Both the position numbers and the translations under genes were made by a program. From Microbacterium sp. BLY (GTDB lineage: Bacteria > Actinomycetota > Actinomycetes > Actinomycetales > Microbacteriaceae): a DNA stretch of 64,000 bases. Below are positions 33,853 through 43,838 of this stretch, piece after piece; within the stretch, counting starts at the first letter, position 1; every line of letters starts with the position of its first letter. The DNA lies in the NCBI RefSeq assembly GCF_017939615.1, contig NZ_JAGKSR010000001.1, positions 372,001 to 436,000 of the forward strand, given 5' to 3'. The notes beneath the pieces were generated by a model. The model worked only from the letters and a program-made list of their open reading frames with translations. It was not told where the DNA came from and searched no databases.

Positions 33853-35018
33853 GCCCGGTCCAGGGTCAGCGGGTCGAGCACGATCTTGCGTCCCTCGGCG
33901 CTGGACGCGAGTCCGGCCTCGGCGAACTGCACGCCGCGCGCGCCGGCGAGCAGGTCGAACGGGTAGTCGGTGCCGAGGGCGAAGGATGTGAGGTACTCCT
34001 CCCACTGCTGGCGGAAGCCGTTCTGGAACACGTCGTTCGTCGGCACCTGCTGCCAGTCGGCGTCGTAGTCGTGGCTGTCCTCCAGGTCGGGGTTCCACAC
34101 CGGCTTCGGGGTGGCGTTGCGCGGCTGGATCTTGGCGCCGAACAGCCCCACGACTGCGGAGCCGTGCGTCCCGTCGACCTGGAACTCGACGAGCTCGTCG
34201 CGGTTGACCCGCACGGTCCACGAGGAGTTGATCTCCGCGATCACCCCGCCCTCGAGCTCGAAGATGCCGTACGCGGCATCTTCGGCGGTCGCGGTATAGT
34301 GCTCCCCCTTCTCGTCCCAGCGATCGGCGATGTGCACCGCGGCCTGCGCGTAGACGCTCGTGACCTCGCCGAAGAGGTTCTCCAGCACGTAGTTCCAGTG
34401 CGGGAACATGTCGGTGATGATGCCGCCGCCGTCCTCGGTGCGGTAGTTCCAGCTCGGCCGCTGCGCGGGCTGCCAGTCGCCCTCGAACACCCAGTAGCCG
34501 AACTCGCCGCGGACGGACAGGATGCGGCCGAAGAAGCCGGAGTCGATGAGCCGCTTGAGCTTCTGCAGGCCCGGGAGGTAGAGCTTGTCGTGGACGACGC
34601 CGGTCTTCACCCCGGCGTCGCGCGCGAGGCGGGCGAGCTCCAGGGCCTCGTCGAGCGACTCGGCGGTGGGCTTCTCGGTGTAGATCGCCTTGCCGGCGGC
34701 GATGGCCTTGCGGATCGCGGAGGCGCGGGCCTTCGTGACGAGGAAGTCGGCGTAGATCTCCCACTGCGGGTCGGCGAGGGCGGCGTCGAGGTCGGTCGTC
34801 CAGTCCTCGATGCCGTGTGTCGCCGCCAGTTCGGCGAGCTTGGCCTCGCTGCGGCCGACGAGGATCGGCTTGACGGTGACGCGCGTGCCGTCGGGGAGTT
34901 CGATGCCGCCTTCGTCGCGGATCGCGAGGATCGAGCGCACCAGGTGCTGGCGGTATCCCATGCGTCCGGAGACGCCGTTCATGATGATCCCGATCTCGCG
35001 GGTCGTGGCCTGTGCCAT
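33849..35018 (-). CDS. Gfo/Idh/MocA-family NAD(P)-dependent sugar oxidoreductase
   Basis: 389 residues. N-terminal Rossmann-like half with a modified loop MNGVSGRMGYRQHLVRSI, then YTEKPTAES (the conserved Lys-Pro active-site motif), KTGVVHDKLYLPGLQKLK, and a C-terminal beta-sheet domain with GGGIITDMFPHWNYVLENLFG containing the Asp and His of the catalytic triad region. Such enzymes oxidise cyclic sugars or polyols at one hydroxyl. ATG 35018 was chosen by homology. It heads the operon, with a LacI-type operator 50 bp upstream. Confidence 0.9.
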   Translation of the reverse strand: MAQATTREIGIIMNGVSGRMGYRQHLVRSILAIRDEGGIELPDGTRVTVKPILVGRSEAKLAELAATHGIEDWTTDLDAALADPQWEIYADFLVTKARASAIRKAIAAGKAIYTEKPTAESLDEALELARLARDAGVKTGVVHDKLYLPGLQKLKRLIDSGFFGRILSVRGEFGYWVFEGDWQPAQRPSWNYRTEDGGGIITDMFPHWNYVLENLFGEVTSVYAQAAVHIADRWDEKGEHYTATAEDAAYGIFELEGGVIAEINSSWTVRVNRDELVEFQVDGTHGSAVVGLFGAKIQPRNATPKPVWNPDLEDSHDYDADWQQVPTNDVFQNGFRQQWEEYLTSFALGTDYPFDLLAGARGVQFAEAGLASSAEGRKIVLDPLTLDRA

Positions 35019-35068
35019 CTCGGTCGGTTCCTCTCGGTGGAAGCTGTCGGCGCTGACAGGGGAATCGT

Positions 35069-35082
35069 GGTAAGCGCTTTCC
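35069..35082. promoter_or_regulatory. LacI-type operator upstream of the Gfo/Idh operon
   Basis: GGTAAGCGCTTTCC is a near-perfect dyad about a central CG, the canonical LacI/GalR-family pattern. It lies 51-64 bp before ATG 35018. Although the nearest regulator has a DeoR-type DNA head, LacI proteins are encoded at 29460 and 39376. Confidence 0.7.
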
Positions 35083-35120
35083 GAGATCATGGCATGAGAC
35101 GCACGACCTCGCAACCGCGG

Positions 35121-36221
35121 CTACCGGAGCGGCGCGGTGCTCGCCCGCACGTGTAGCGCCGGAGCCACCTCCACCCGCTCCGCGGGCCGCGCCGGCCCCT
35201 CCCGCAGGCGCTCCCGGATGAGCTCCACCGCACGGCGCCCGACGTGCTGCTTGGGTGGCCGGAGCGCCGTCAACGGCGGCGAGCCGTGCTCCGCGACCTC
35301 GTCGTCATAGGCGACGAGCGAGAGGTCGTCCGGCAGCCGCCACCCCTCGTCCTGGAGATGCTGCTGGAGGAGGAGCGCCTGCGGGTCGGAGTGCACGAGG
35401 AGGGCCGTCGTGCCCGTCTCGCGGATCTCGGCGAGCAGCGCGGACGCGAACGTCGCGCGGTCGGACGCCGCCATCCGATCCAGTGCCGCGTCGTGGTCCA
35501 CCGACACGGCCAGCCCGAGCTCTGCGGCGGCGCGCGACCAGCCCCGCCGCAGCCCCGCCGAGGTGGGCGAGTGCGGCGACGTGAGCACGCCCACCCGCCG
35601 GTGCCCGAGCGCGGCCAGATGCCCCGCGGCGAGCGCCCCGCCGAACGCATGGTCGGTCGCCACGCTCTGCATGCGGGTGAGGGCGAGCGCCGCCGGTGTG
35701 CGGCGCTCCACGAGCACCACGGGCACGGGCAGGGCGTCGAGCCACGCGAGCAGGGCGTGCCCGTCGGGGCCGTCGGTCTCGGGGGCGACGATGAGCCCGT
35801 GCACGGTGCCGGAGTCGAGGAGGGCGGCGATCTGCCGGCGCTGATCCGCCGCCGCGTAGCTCGCGCCGCGGAGCACGAGCTGCACGCCCGCGTCGGCGCC
35901 CGCGCTCCGCGCCCCGACGACCACCTGCGGCCAGTAGTAGCTCAGCGACGGCACGACCATGCCGATGCGGAACTGCGGCCCCGGGCCCGCCGTCCGGGCG
36001 ACGGTGGTGTCGAGAGCGCTCCGGAGCACCGCACCGCCGTGCACCCGGGTGAGGAGTCCGCGATCGGCGAGCGTCGTGATGTCGCGGCGGATCGTGAGCT
36101 CGGCGACCCCGAAGTCGCGGGCGAGGTCGGCAACGCGCACCGCCCCCGTGCGGCGGAGCTCGTCGAGGATCCGTTCGCGGCGCGACAGACCGAAGCGCGG
36201 GGTGGTTCGCTCCTCCGTCAT
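35121..36221 (-). CDS. Chimeric regulator: DeoR-type helix-turn-helix fused to a LacI/PurR-type sugar sensor
   Basis: 366 residues. The N-terminal head (about 10-70) is DeoR-type: LSRRERILDELRRTGAVRVADLARDFGVAELTIRRDI then LLTRVHGGAVL. From about 85 on it is a periplasmic-binding-like sensor of the LacI family: FRIGMVVPSLSYYWPQVVVGA, VVLVERRTPA, DHAFGGALAAGHLAALGHRRVGVLT and SLVAYDDEVAEHGSPPLTAL. DeoR proteins normally carry a sugar-phosphate isomerase-like sensor, so this is a domain swap. ATG 36221 is preferred to 36239 because GAGGAGG lies 5 nt upstream. It is divergent from the hydroxyacid dehydrogenase and downstream-adjacent to the Gfo/Idh operon, controlling one or both. Confidence 0.88.
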   Translation of the reverse strand: MTEERTTPRFGLSRRERILDELRRTGAVRVADLARDFGVAELTIRRDITTLADRGLLTRVHGGAVLRSALDTTVARTAGPGPQFRIGMVVPSLSYYWPQVVVGARSAGADAGVQLVLRGASYAAADQRRQIAALLDSGTVHGLIVAPETDGPDGHALLAWLDALPVPVVLVERRTPAALALTRMQSVATDHAFGGALAAGHLAALGHRRVGVLTSPHSPTSAGLRRGWSRAAAELGLAVSVDHDAALDRMAASDRATFASALLAEIRETGTTALLVHSDPQALLLQQHLQDEGWRLPDDLSLVAYDDEVAEHGSPPLTALRPPKQHVGRRAVELIRERLREGPARPAERVEVAPALHVRASTAPLR

Positions 36222-36291
36222 GCCGCCCTCCTCGGCCATCGCGGCGCGCGGGGGACGGAGTGGGGGCTCAGCATCGGGTTTTCGCCTTCAT

Positions 36292-36348
36292 TGTTCGAGT
36301 GTGTTCGATCTGGACCGTTATCGTCCGATCGCGTTGCCTGCGCTCGAA
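36292..36348. promoter_or_regulatory. TGTTCGA repeats between divergent regulator and dehydrogenase genes
   Basis: TGTTCGA occurs at 36292-36298 and 36302-36308 (10-bp period, one helical turn), with an inverted CTCGAAC near 36342-36348. DeoR-type heads commonly bind such direct repeats. The rest of the 188-bp gap shows no gene. Confidence 0.5.
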
Positions 36349-36409
36349 CGCACAGTCTTCACTGGAACCGTGCGCGTCGGCAAGCGCATACCCGACACCC
36401 CGGAGACCC

Positions 36410-37417
36410 ATGCCCCCTCGACCGATCGCCCTCGCCGCGTTGTCCGCCGAGGCCTGGGACCTCGTCTTCGACGACGCCCGCCGCGCACGGCTGCACACCC
36501 TCGCCGCCGATCCGGTGCACACGACCACCCTGCGGGACCCGGCCCTCGACGAGCGCCTCGCGCGGGTCGAGGTGCTGGTGACGGGATGGGGCGCGCCGAC
36601 GCTCGATGCGCCGCTCCTCTCGCGCCTGCCCCGGCTGCAGGCGGTCTTCCACGCCGCCGGAAGCGTCCGCGGTCTCGTGTCGGACGCGTTCTGGGAGCGG
36701 GGGATCCTGCTCACCTCGGCCGCAGAGGCCAACGCCGCCCCGGTCGCCGAGTACACGCTCGCGATGATCCTGCTCTCCGGCAAGCGCGCCCTCCTGCCGC
36801 TGCGGTCGGACGATGCCCAACACGACCTGCGGGTCGGGCCCCGCAGCGGCGGCCGCATCGGCAATCTCGACCGGACCATCGGCATCGTCGGGTTCTCCCG
36901 CATCGGACGCCGGGTCGTCGAGCTGCTGCACCCGTTCCCCGGTCTGCGCGTGCTCGTCGCCGACCCGTTCGCCGACCCGGTCGCGGTCGCCGCGGCGGGC
37001 GCACGGCTCGTCCCGCTCGACGCGCTGCTCCCCGCCGTCGACGTGCTCTCTCTGCACGCCCCCGCCCTGCCGTCCACCTGGCGGATGATCGGCGGTCCGC
37101 AGCTGGCCGCCCTGCGCGACGGGGCGACGGTGCTCAACACGGCCCGCGGCGCGCTGCTGGACCACGACGCCCTGCGCGCCGAATGCGCGTCCGGTCGCCT
37201 CGACGCCATCCTCGACGTCACCGACCCGGAGCCGCTTCCGCCCGACGACCCGCTGCTGCATCTGCCGAACGTCGCGGTCACCCCGCACCTGGCCGGCTCC
37301 CTCGGCACGGAAGCGCACCGGCTGGCCGACGCCGCCCTGGACGAGTTGGCGGCCTGGACGGAGGGCCGCCCGCCCCGGCACCCCGTGCGGCGCGGCGACC
37401 TCGCGCACAGCGCATGA
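36410..37417 (+). CDS. D-isomer-specific 2-hydroxyacid dehydrogenase
   Basis: 335 residues. NAD-dependent 2-hydroxyacid/phosphoglycerate-dehydrogenase-like fold: NANAAPVAEYTLAMIL type element (EANAAPVAEYTLAMILL near 105), the Rossmann motif IGIVGFSRIGRRVVELL near 162 (GxxxIG form), LLPAVDVLSLHAPALP (catalytic-domain strand), VLNTARGALLDHDAL, the acidic DVTDPEPLPPDDPL, and NVAVTPHLAGS with the catalytic His. It could reduce hydroxypyruvate to glycerate, matching the nearby glycerate kinase. It overlaps the DUF2264 gene by ATGA. GGAG lies 4-5 nt before the ATG at 36410. Confidence 0.88.
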   Translation: MPPRPIALAALSAEAWDLVFDDARRARLHTLAADPVHTTTLRDPALDERLARVEVLVTGWGAPTLDAPLLSRLPRLQAVFHAAGSVRGLVSDAFWERGILLTSAAEANAAPVAEYTLAMILLSGKRALLPLRSDDAQHDLRVGPRSGGRIGNLDRTIGIVGFSRIGRRVVELLHPFPGLRVLVADPFADPVAVAAAGARLVPLDALLPAVDVLSLHAPALPSTWRMIGGPQLAALRDGATVLNTARGALLDHDALRAECASGRLDAILDVTDPEPLPPDDPLLHLPNVAVTPHLAGSLGTEAHRLADAALDELAAWTEGRPPRHPVRRGDLAHSA

Positions 37418-39372
37418 CGCCCCTCCCCCTCCCTCCGGAGGACCGCGCGCTCTCTCCGTACACGGGATGGACGCGTGCGCACCTGACGACGGTGGCCGAC
37501 GCGATCCTCGACGGAGCCGTCCGCCATGCGAGCCCGACCGGCGCCGGCATCCGGTATCCCGGCGCATCCGGCGGCTTCGGCTCCGCGGTCGACGCGCTCG
37601 AGGGCTTCAGCCGCACGTTCCTGCTGGCCGCGTTCCGCATCGCGGGCGACCCGCTCGGCACGGAGCCCCTTGTCGCGCGCTACGCCCGCGGGCTCGCCGC
37701 CGGGGTCGACCCCGCCGGCGCCGAGCGGTGGCCGCGCCCCGACGAGGTCGACCAGGCGAAGGTGGAGGCGGCCGCCCTCGCCCTCGGTCTCCACCTCACC
37801 CGGGAGACCGTGTGGGCGCGACTGGACGACACCACCCGGACGCATACCGTGGACTACCTCGCGGCCTTCGTGGGCGGGAGCCGCCCGGCGAACAACTGGG
37901 CGTGGTTCCGGGTGCTCGTCGAGGAGTTCCTGGAGAGCGTCGGCGGCCCGTCCTCCGCCGCGGACCGCGCCGCCGACCTCGCACTGCTCGACGGCTTCGA
38001 ACGCGCGGGCGGCTGGAGTGCGGATGGCGCCGCGCGGTCGTTCGACCACTACGCCGGCTGGGCGTTGTCCTTCTACCCGCTGCTCTGGGCGGATATGGTC
38101 GGCGCGGAGCCACGGCACGCAGACCGCATCGCACGGTATCGCGCCCGCCTGGACGCCTACCTCGACGACGCCCTGCACCTCGTCGGCGCCGACGGCGGAC
38201 CGCTCTTCCAGGGGCGCAGCCTCACCTACCGCTTCGCCACGGCGGCCGCGGCCGGGGTGGCCGCGTTCAGCGGCACCTCCCGGCATGATCCCGGCCTCCT
38301 GCGCCGCGCGGTGAGCGGGCAGGTGCGGCACTTCGCCGACCGGGGCGCGCCGGACGCGACCGGGGTCCTCCCCCTCGGCTGGCACGGCCCCTGGCGTCCG
38401 CTCGCCCAGGACTACTCCGGCCCCGGCTCCCCGTACTGGGCGGCGAAGGGCCTCCTGCCGCTCGCGCTTCCCGCCGCGCATCCGTTCTGGACGACCGCCG
38501 AGCAGCCCCTGCCGATCGATCGGGGTCCGTTCGCCCGCGTCCTCATCGCCCCGGGATGGCTGGCGACGGGCACCGCGGACGGCATCGTCCGCGTGGTCAA
38601 CCACGGCACCGACCACCGCACACCCGGCGCCTTCCAGCCGGATGCGCCGCTGTACGCGAAGCTCGGCTACTCCACCGCGACCGCCCCCGTGCTGGCGGGC
38701 CCCGGCGTGCGCGACCGGCTCGACGGCACGGTCGCCGTGGTGCGCGGCGGCCGGGCGAGTCACCGCTCCGGGTTCACGACGGGAGCACTGCGGGAGGCCG
38801 ACGGCACGGTCTTCGGCGGCTCCTCCGGGCCCGTGCACTGGCACGGCGGCATCCGCGCGGGGTTCGACGTCGGCGGGGGCGGCACGGCCGCCGAGACCAC
38901 GGTCGGGCCCGTGGTCGATGTGGTGTCGGCGCTCCGGGGCCCGTGGGAGGTTCGGCTCCTGCGGGTCCGTGCGGGCGCGGGGACGGACGGGAGGATCCGC
39001 GACGGCGACGCGCTCCGCGTCGGCGGGTGGGCGGTGTCCGGCCGGACCATCGTCGAGAACGGGCCCGCCCACGCCACCGCCACCCTCGCCCGCGGCGGGG
39101 AGACGCAGAGCCGGGTCGTCGGGCTCCACGGCCTCGACGACGCGAGCACGGGCGTCCGGTGCGAGCGCGACGTGACGCCGCTCGGCCCGCAGACCGCCAC
39201 CCCGTGGCTCTCGGCAGCGGTGACGCCGGACACGTGGATCGCGATCGGCCTGCTGCTCGGGACCTCCGCCGACGCGCCCCGGCTCGACCTGCGGGGAGGC
39301 GAGGCGACGGTGATCTGGCCGGACGGCGCCATGACGAGTCTTCGCCCCGAGGAGTTCCTGCCCCGGGGATGA
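37414..39372 (+). CDS. DUF2264 protein, putative alpha/alpha-toroid glycoside-active enzyme
   Basis: 652 residues. N-terminal ~380 residues are helical toroid-like with YPGASGGFGSAVDALEGFSR, NNWAWFRVLVEEFLE, SFDHYAGWALSFYPLLW and LFQGRSLTYRFATAAA, then PGSPYWAAKGLLPLAL; the remaining ~270 form a beta-rich domain. This is the DUF2264 layout, which resembles heparinase/unsaturated-glucuronyl-hydrolase-type scaffolds. There is no signal peptide, so it acts inside the cell. It is translationally coupled to the hydroxyacid dehydrogenase. Activity is unproven; context suggests cleavage of an oligosaccharide or modified uronide. Confidence 0.85.
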   Translation: MTPLPLPPEDRALSPYTGWTRAHLTTVADAILDGAVRHASPTGAGIRYPGASGGFGSAVDALEGFSRTFLLAAFRIAGDPLGTEPLVARYARGLAAGVDPAGAERWPRPDEVDQAKVEAAALALGLHLTRETVWARLDDTTRTHTVDYLAAFVGGSRPANNWAWFRVLVEEFLESVGGPSSAADRAADLALLDGFERAGGWSADGAARSFDHYAGWALSFYPLLWADMVGAEPRHADRIARYRARLDAYLDDALHLVGADGGPLFQGRSLTYRFATAAAAGVAAFSGTSRHDPGLLRRAVSGQVRHFADRGAPDATGVLPLGWHGPWRPLAQDYSGPGSPYWAAKGLLPLALPAAHPFWTTAEQPLPIDRGPFARVLIAPGWLATGTADGIVRVVNHGTDHRTPGAFQPDAPLYAKLGYSTATAPVLAGPGVRDRLDGTVAVVRGGRASHRSGFTTGALREADGTVFGGSSGPVHWHGGIRAGFDVGGGGTAAETTVGPVVDVVSALRGPWEVRLLRVRAGAGTDGRIRDGDALRVGGWAVSGRTIVENGPAHATATLARGGETQSRVVGLHGLDDASTGVRCERDVTPLGPQTATPWLSAAVTPDTWIAIGLLLGTSADAPRLDLRGGEATVIWPDGAMTSLRPEEFLPRG

Positions 39373-39375
39373 GCG

Positions 39376-40383
39376 TCAGCGACGTGCCGTGCTCGACCGC
39401 TCCACAAGGCGGGTCGGCACCACGACGGGCGTCTCGGGATCGATCGCCGTCCCGTCGCCCTCCACGGCCGCGATGAGGGCGGTGACCGCCCGCTGCGCCA
39501 GCGCCGGGAAGTCCTGCCGGACGGTCGTGAGCGGCGGGAGGAAGTTCGCCGCCTCCGGGATGTCGTCGAAGCCGACCACGCTGACGTCGCCGGGTACCGC
39601 GCGCCCGGACTCCGCCACGGCCCGCAGCAGCCCGAGCGCCATCTGGTCGTTGGCGCAGAACACCGCCGTCGCCGGTCCCAGGGCCGGTGCCGCGGCGAAG
39701 CCCGACTCCGCGCTCCAGTCCCCGCGCGCGACCGCCGGGGGCGTGCGTCCGGCCGCCGCCAGGGCGTCGCGCCACCCGCGCTCGCGCTCCACGGCCGCGA
39801 ACGACTCCTCCGGCCCTGCGAGGTGGTGGACGGTCTCGTGCCCGAGAGCCAGCAGGTGCTGCGTCGCGGCGCGCGCTCCCGCGAAGTGATCGCTGTGGAC
39901 GACCGTCGCTCCGGCACCGGCCCGCGCGTCCACGACGACGAGATGCAGGCCGGGCGGCAGGGTCGCGGCGGGAACGAGCGCGGACGCCTCGTTCAGCACG
40001 AGGGCGCCGTCGACGCCCTGGTCCACGAGCCGGGCGAACGCGGCGTCCAGTCCGTCCGCGGCCGTGACGACCGTGAGCGCGTAGCCGCGCTCCGCCGCCG
40101 CCTCGGCCGTGGACTGCAACATGCGCGAGTTGCCGACCGTGGCGAGGGTGGTCACGACGAGGCCGATGGTGTGGCTGCGACCGGTGCGCAGGGCCCGCGC
40201 AGCCCGGTGCGGCCGGTATCCCAGTTCTGACATCGCGGCCTCGACCCGCGCCCGGGTGTCCGGATCGACGCGCGGGCTGCCGTTGACGACGCGGGACACG
40301 GTCTGCCCGGAGACGCCAGCGCGCGCCGCCACGGTCGCCATGGAGACGCGAGCGGCGGTCGCCATCGGGCGCTTCTCGACCAC
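39376..40383 (-). CDS. LacI-family repressor of the galTKE operon (predicted)
   Basis: 335 residues. Helix-turn-helix VSMATVAARAGVSGQTVSRVVNG at about 13-35, operator-recognition helix and hinge, then a sensor domain TIGLVVTTLATVGNSRML, GDVSVVGFDDIPEAANFLPPLTTVRQDF. I chose GTG 40383 because GGAGG lies 4-5 nt upstream; GTG 40398 has no ribosome site. It is divergent from galT across a 63-bp region that holds two TGTTGACGT operators, so it is the probable galactose-responsive repressor. It is convergent with DUF2264, 3 bp apart. Confidence 0.92.
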   Translation of the reverse strand: MVEKRPMATAARVSMATVAARAGVSGQTVSRVVNGSPRVDPDTRARVEAAMSELGYRPHRAARALRTGRSHTIGLVVTTLATVGNSRMLQSTAEAAAERGYALTVVTAADGLDAAFARLVDQGVDGALVLNEASALVPAATLPPGLHLVVVDARAGAGATVVHSDHFAGARAATQHLLALGHETVHHLAGPEESFAAVERERGWRDALAAAGRTPPAVARGDWSAESGFAAAPALGPATAVFCANDQMALGLLRAVAESGRAVPGDVSVVGFDDIPEAANFLPPLTTVRQDFPALAQRAVTALIAAVEGDGTAIDPETPVVVPTRLVERSSTARR

Positions 40384-40408
40384 GGATCCTCCGTTCACAA
40401 CTCAGTGA

Positions 40409-40453
40409 TGTTGACGTTAGCACGGTGCCCCTCCTAGCATGTTGACGTGAACA
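40409..40453. promoter_or_regulatory. galT promoter with two LacI-family operators
   Basis: Promoter: -35 TTGACG (40411-40416), 18-bp spacer, -10 TAGCAT (40435-40440), then 6 nt to the GTG start at 40447. Operators: TGTTGACGTTAGCA (40409-40422) over the -35 and TGTTGACGTGAACA (40440-40453) over the start codon, 31 bp (three helical turns) apart, fitting TGTTNACGTNAACA. The mRNA would begin at the start codon. Confidence 0.75.
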
Positions 40454-41630
40454 CGCCCGAATCTCCTGAGATCCGCACCGAGCTTCTCGGCGCCGGCGTC
40501 GTCAAACGCGCGACGACCCTCGCCGACGGCCGCGACCTCTTCTACTACGACGATCCGGACACCGCGCTCGGTGCGGAGCGCTCCGTCGACGCCCGCACCC
40601 TGGCACCGCGACCGGACACGGCGACCATGCGGCTCGACGTGCTCACCGGAGACTGGATCACCGTCGCGGCCAACCGCCAGAACCGCGTCATGATGCCGGG
40701 AGCCGACGCCGATCCCCTCGCGCCGCAGACGCCGGGCAACCCGTCCGAGGTGCCATCCCGGTACGACGTCGCCGTGTTCGAGAACCGCTCCCCCGCGTTC
40801 GGGCCCGCCCTCGCCGAGCCGACCGGCACCGCCCCCGGCGCCGCGAACGCCCCGCGCGGCCTCGACGACCTCGCCGCTCTCGGGCTCGGACGCACCCGCA
40901 CCGCGGTCGGCCGCTGCGAGGTCGTGTGCTTCAGCCCCGAGCACACCGGATCGTTCGGCACCCAGACCGTCACCCGCGCCCGCACGGTCATCGAGGCGTG
41001 GGCCGATCGCACCGCCGCACTGTCGGCTCTCCCCGGCATCCAGCAGGTGTTCCCGTTCGAGAACCGCGGCGAGGCGATCGGCGTCACCCTCCCGCACCCG
41101 CACGGCCAGATCTACGCGTACCCCTACGTGACCCCGCGGACCTCGCGCGTGCTCGACGCGGTCGACCGCACCGCCCCCGACCTCTTCGCCCGCATCCTCG
41201 AGGAGGAGCAGGCGTCCGAGCGGGTGGTGTTCCGCGGTGAGCACTGGACCGCGTTCGTGCCCTTCGCCGCACGGTGGCCGCTGGAGGTGCACCTCATGCC
41301 GCACCGGCACGTGCCCGACCTCGCGGCGACGAGCGCGGAGGAGCGCGACGAGCTCGCCCCGCTCTACCTGCGGCTGCTGCGCGGCGTCGACGCCCTCTAT
41401 GCCGACCCGACGCCCTACATCGCCGCCTGGCACCAGGCACCGGTCCACGTCGGCCGCGACTCCGTGCGCCTGCACCTGCAGCTCACGAGCCCCCGCCGCG
41501 CCGCCGACAAGCTCAAGTTCCTCGCCGGTTCCGAGTCCGCGATGTGGGCGTGGGCCGCCGAGGTCGCCCCCGAACAAGGCGCCGCGCGACTCCGCGAGGC
41601 CATCGCCCGCGCCGACGGGGAGGCCTCCGC

Positions 41631-41634
<4 letters not shown>
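40447..41634 (+). CDS. galT: Galactose-1-phosphate uridylyltransferase
   Basis: 395 residues. It exchanges UMP between UDP-glucose and galactose 1-phosphate. The active site motif LPHPHGQIYAYPY near 215 (His-Pro-His) and the preceding FENRGEAIGVT are intact, as are RCEVVCFSPEHTGSF near 160 and the second HIT-like half VHLMPHRHVPDLA and AWHQAPVH. Slightly longer than the E. coli enzyme, as usual in actinobacteria. The GTG start at 40447 coincides with the predicted transcription start. Its stop overlaps galK by ATGA. Confidence 0.96.
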
Positions 41635-42812
<1,178 letters not shown>

Positions 42813-42858
42813 CAGAATGAAGGGTCGAGCCGCCACCGCCGCGGCCGGAGAGGAACGC

Positions 42859-43836
42859 ATGTCCTGGATCGTCACCGGCGGCGCCGGCTACATCGGCGCC
42901 CACGTCGTCCGCGCACTCGCGGACGCGGGGCTCACCCCCGTCGTCCTCGACGACCTCTCCAGCGGCGTCCCCTCCTTCGTCCCCGCGGGGGTGCCGTTCG
43001 TCCGTGGCAGCATCCTCGACCGCGCCCTCGTCGAGGAGACCCTGCGCACGCACCAGGCGGAGGGCGTGATCCACGTCGCCGGCTACAAGTACGCCGGGGT
43101 GTCGGTCCAGCGCCCGTTGCACACCTACGCGCAGAACGTCGAGGGGACGCGGATCATCCTCGAGGCGATGGAGGCCGCGGGGGTCGCGAACATCGTCTTC
43201 TCCTCGTCGGCCGCCGTGTTCGGCACCCCGGATGTGCCGCTGGTCGTCGAGGACACCGCCAAGAAGCCGGCCAGCCCGTACGGCGAGTCGAAGCTCATCG
43301 GCGAGTGGCTGCTGCGCGACCAGGCGATCGCCACCGCCGACTCCGCCCGCCCGCTGCGCCACACCTCGCTGCGGTACTTCAACGTCGTCGGCTCGGCCGA
43401 CCCGACGGTCTACGACGTCAGCCCGCACAACCTCTTCCCCATCGTCTTCGAAGCCCTGATCGAGGGACGCACCCCGAAGATCTTCGGCGACGACTACGAC
43501 ACCCCGGACGGCACGAACGTGCGCGACTACGTGCACGTCGGCGACATCGCGGCCGCCCACGTCGCGGCCGCGCAGCGCTTGGCCTCCGGCGCCCCGATCG
43601 AGCCGGCCTACAACCTCGGCTCCGGCGACGGCCTGAGCGTGAAGCAGATCATGGATGCGGTCGCCCGGGTGACGGGCATCGACTTCACTCCGGAGATCGG
43701 CCCGCGCCGCCCCGGCGACCCGGACCGGATCGTGGCGACCGGCGAACTCGCCGCCCGCGATCTCGACTGGACCATGCGCTACACGGTCGACGAGATGGTG
43801 CGCACGGGCTGGGAGGCCCGCCGCGCCGCCGTCTGA
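42859..43836 (+). CDS. galE: UDP-glucose 4-epimerase
   Basis: 325 residues. Extended short-chain dehydrogenase fold: NAD loop VTGGAGYIGAHVVRAL at 4-19, DDLSSG, HVAGYKYAGVSVQRPLHTY, the Ser-Tyr-Lys triad (FSSSAAVFG and SPYGESK), YFNVVGSADP and NVRDYVHVGD. It regenerates UDP-glucose. ATG 42859 is preceded by GAGAGGA; an earlier frame start at 42817 adds a low-complexity stretch without a ribosome site. A gap of 46 bp from galK. It completes the Leloir set. Confidence 0.96.
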   Translation: MSWIVTGGAGYIGAHVVRALADAGLTPVVLDDLSSGVPSFVPAGVPFVRGSILDRALVEETLRTHQAEGVIHVAGYKYAGVSVQRPLHTYAQNVEGTRIILEAMEAAGVANIVFSSSAAVFGTPDVPLVVEDTAKKPASPYGESKLIGEWLLRDQAIATADSARPLRHTSLRYFNVVGSADPTVYDVSPHNLFPIVFEALIEGRTPKIFGDDYDTPDGTNVRDYVHVGDIAAAHVAAAQRLASGAPIEPAYNLGSGDGLSVKQIMDAVARVTGIDFTPEIGPRRPGDPDRIVATGELAARDLDWTMRYTVDEMVRTGWEARRAAV

Positions 43837-43838
43837 CC

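Noticed and set aside
36268..39129. A 953-codon minus-strand frame opposite the hydroxyacid dehydrogenase and DUF2264 genes
   Set aside because: No motif, Arg/Gly/Pro-rich shadow composition, and both plus-strand genes have clear family signatures and ATGA coupling.
42817..42858. Upstream start for galE giving an extra 14 residues
   Set aside because: No ribosome site, low-complexity sequence, and the NAD-binding fold begins right at the ATG at 42859, which has GAGAGGA upstream.
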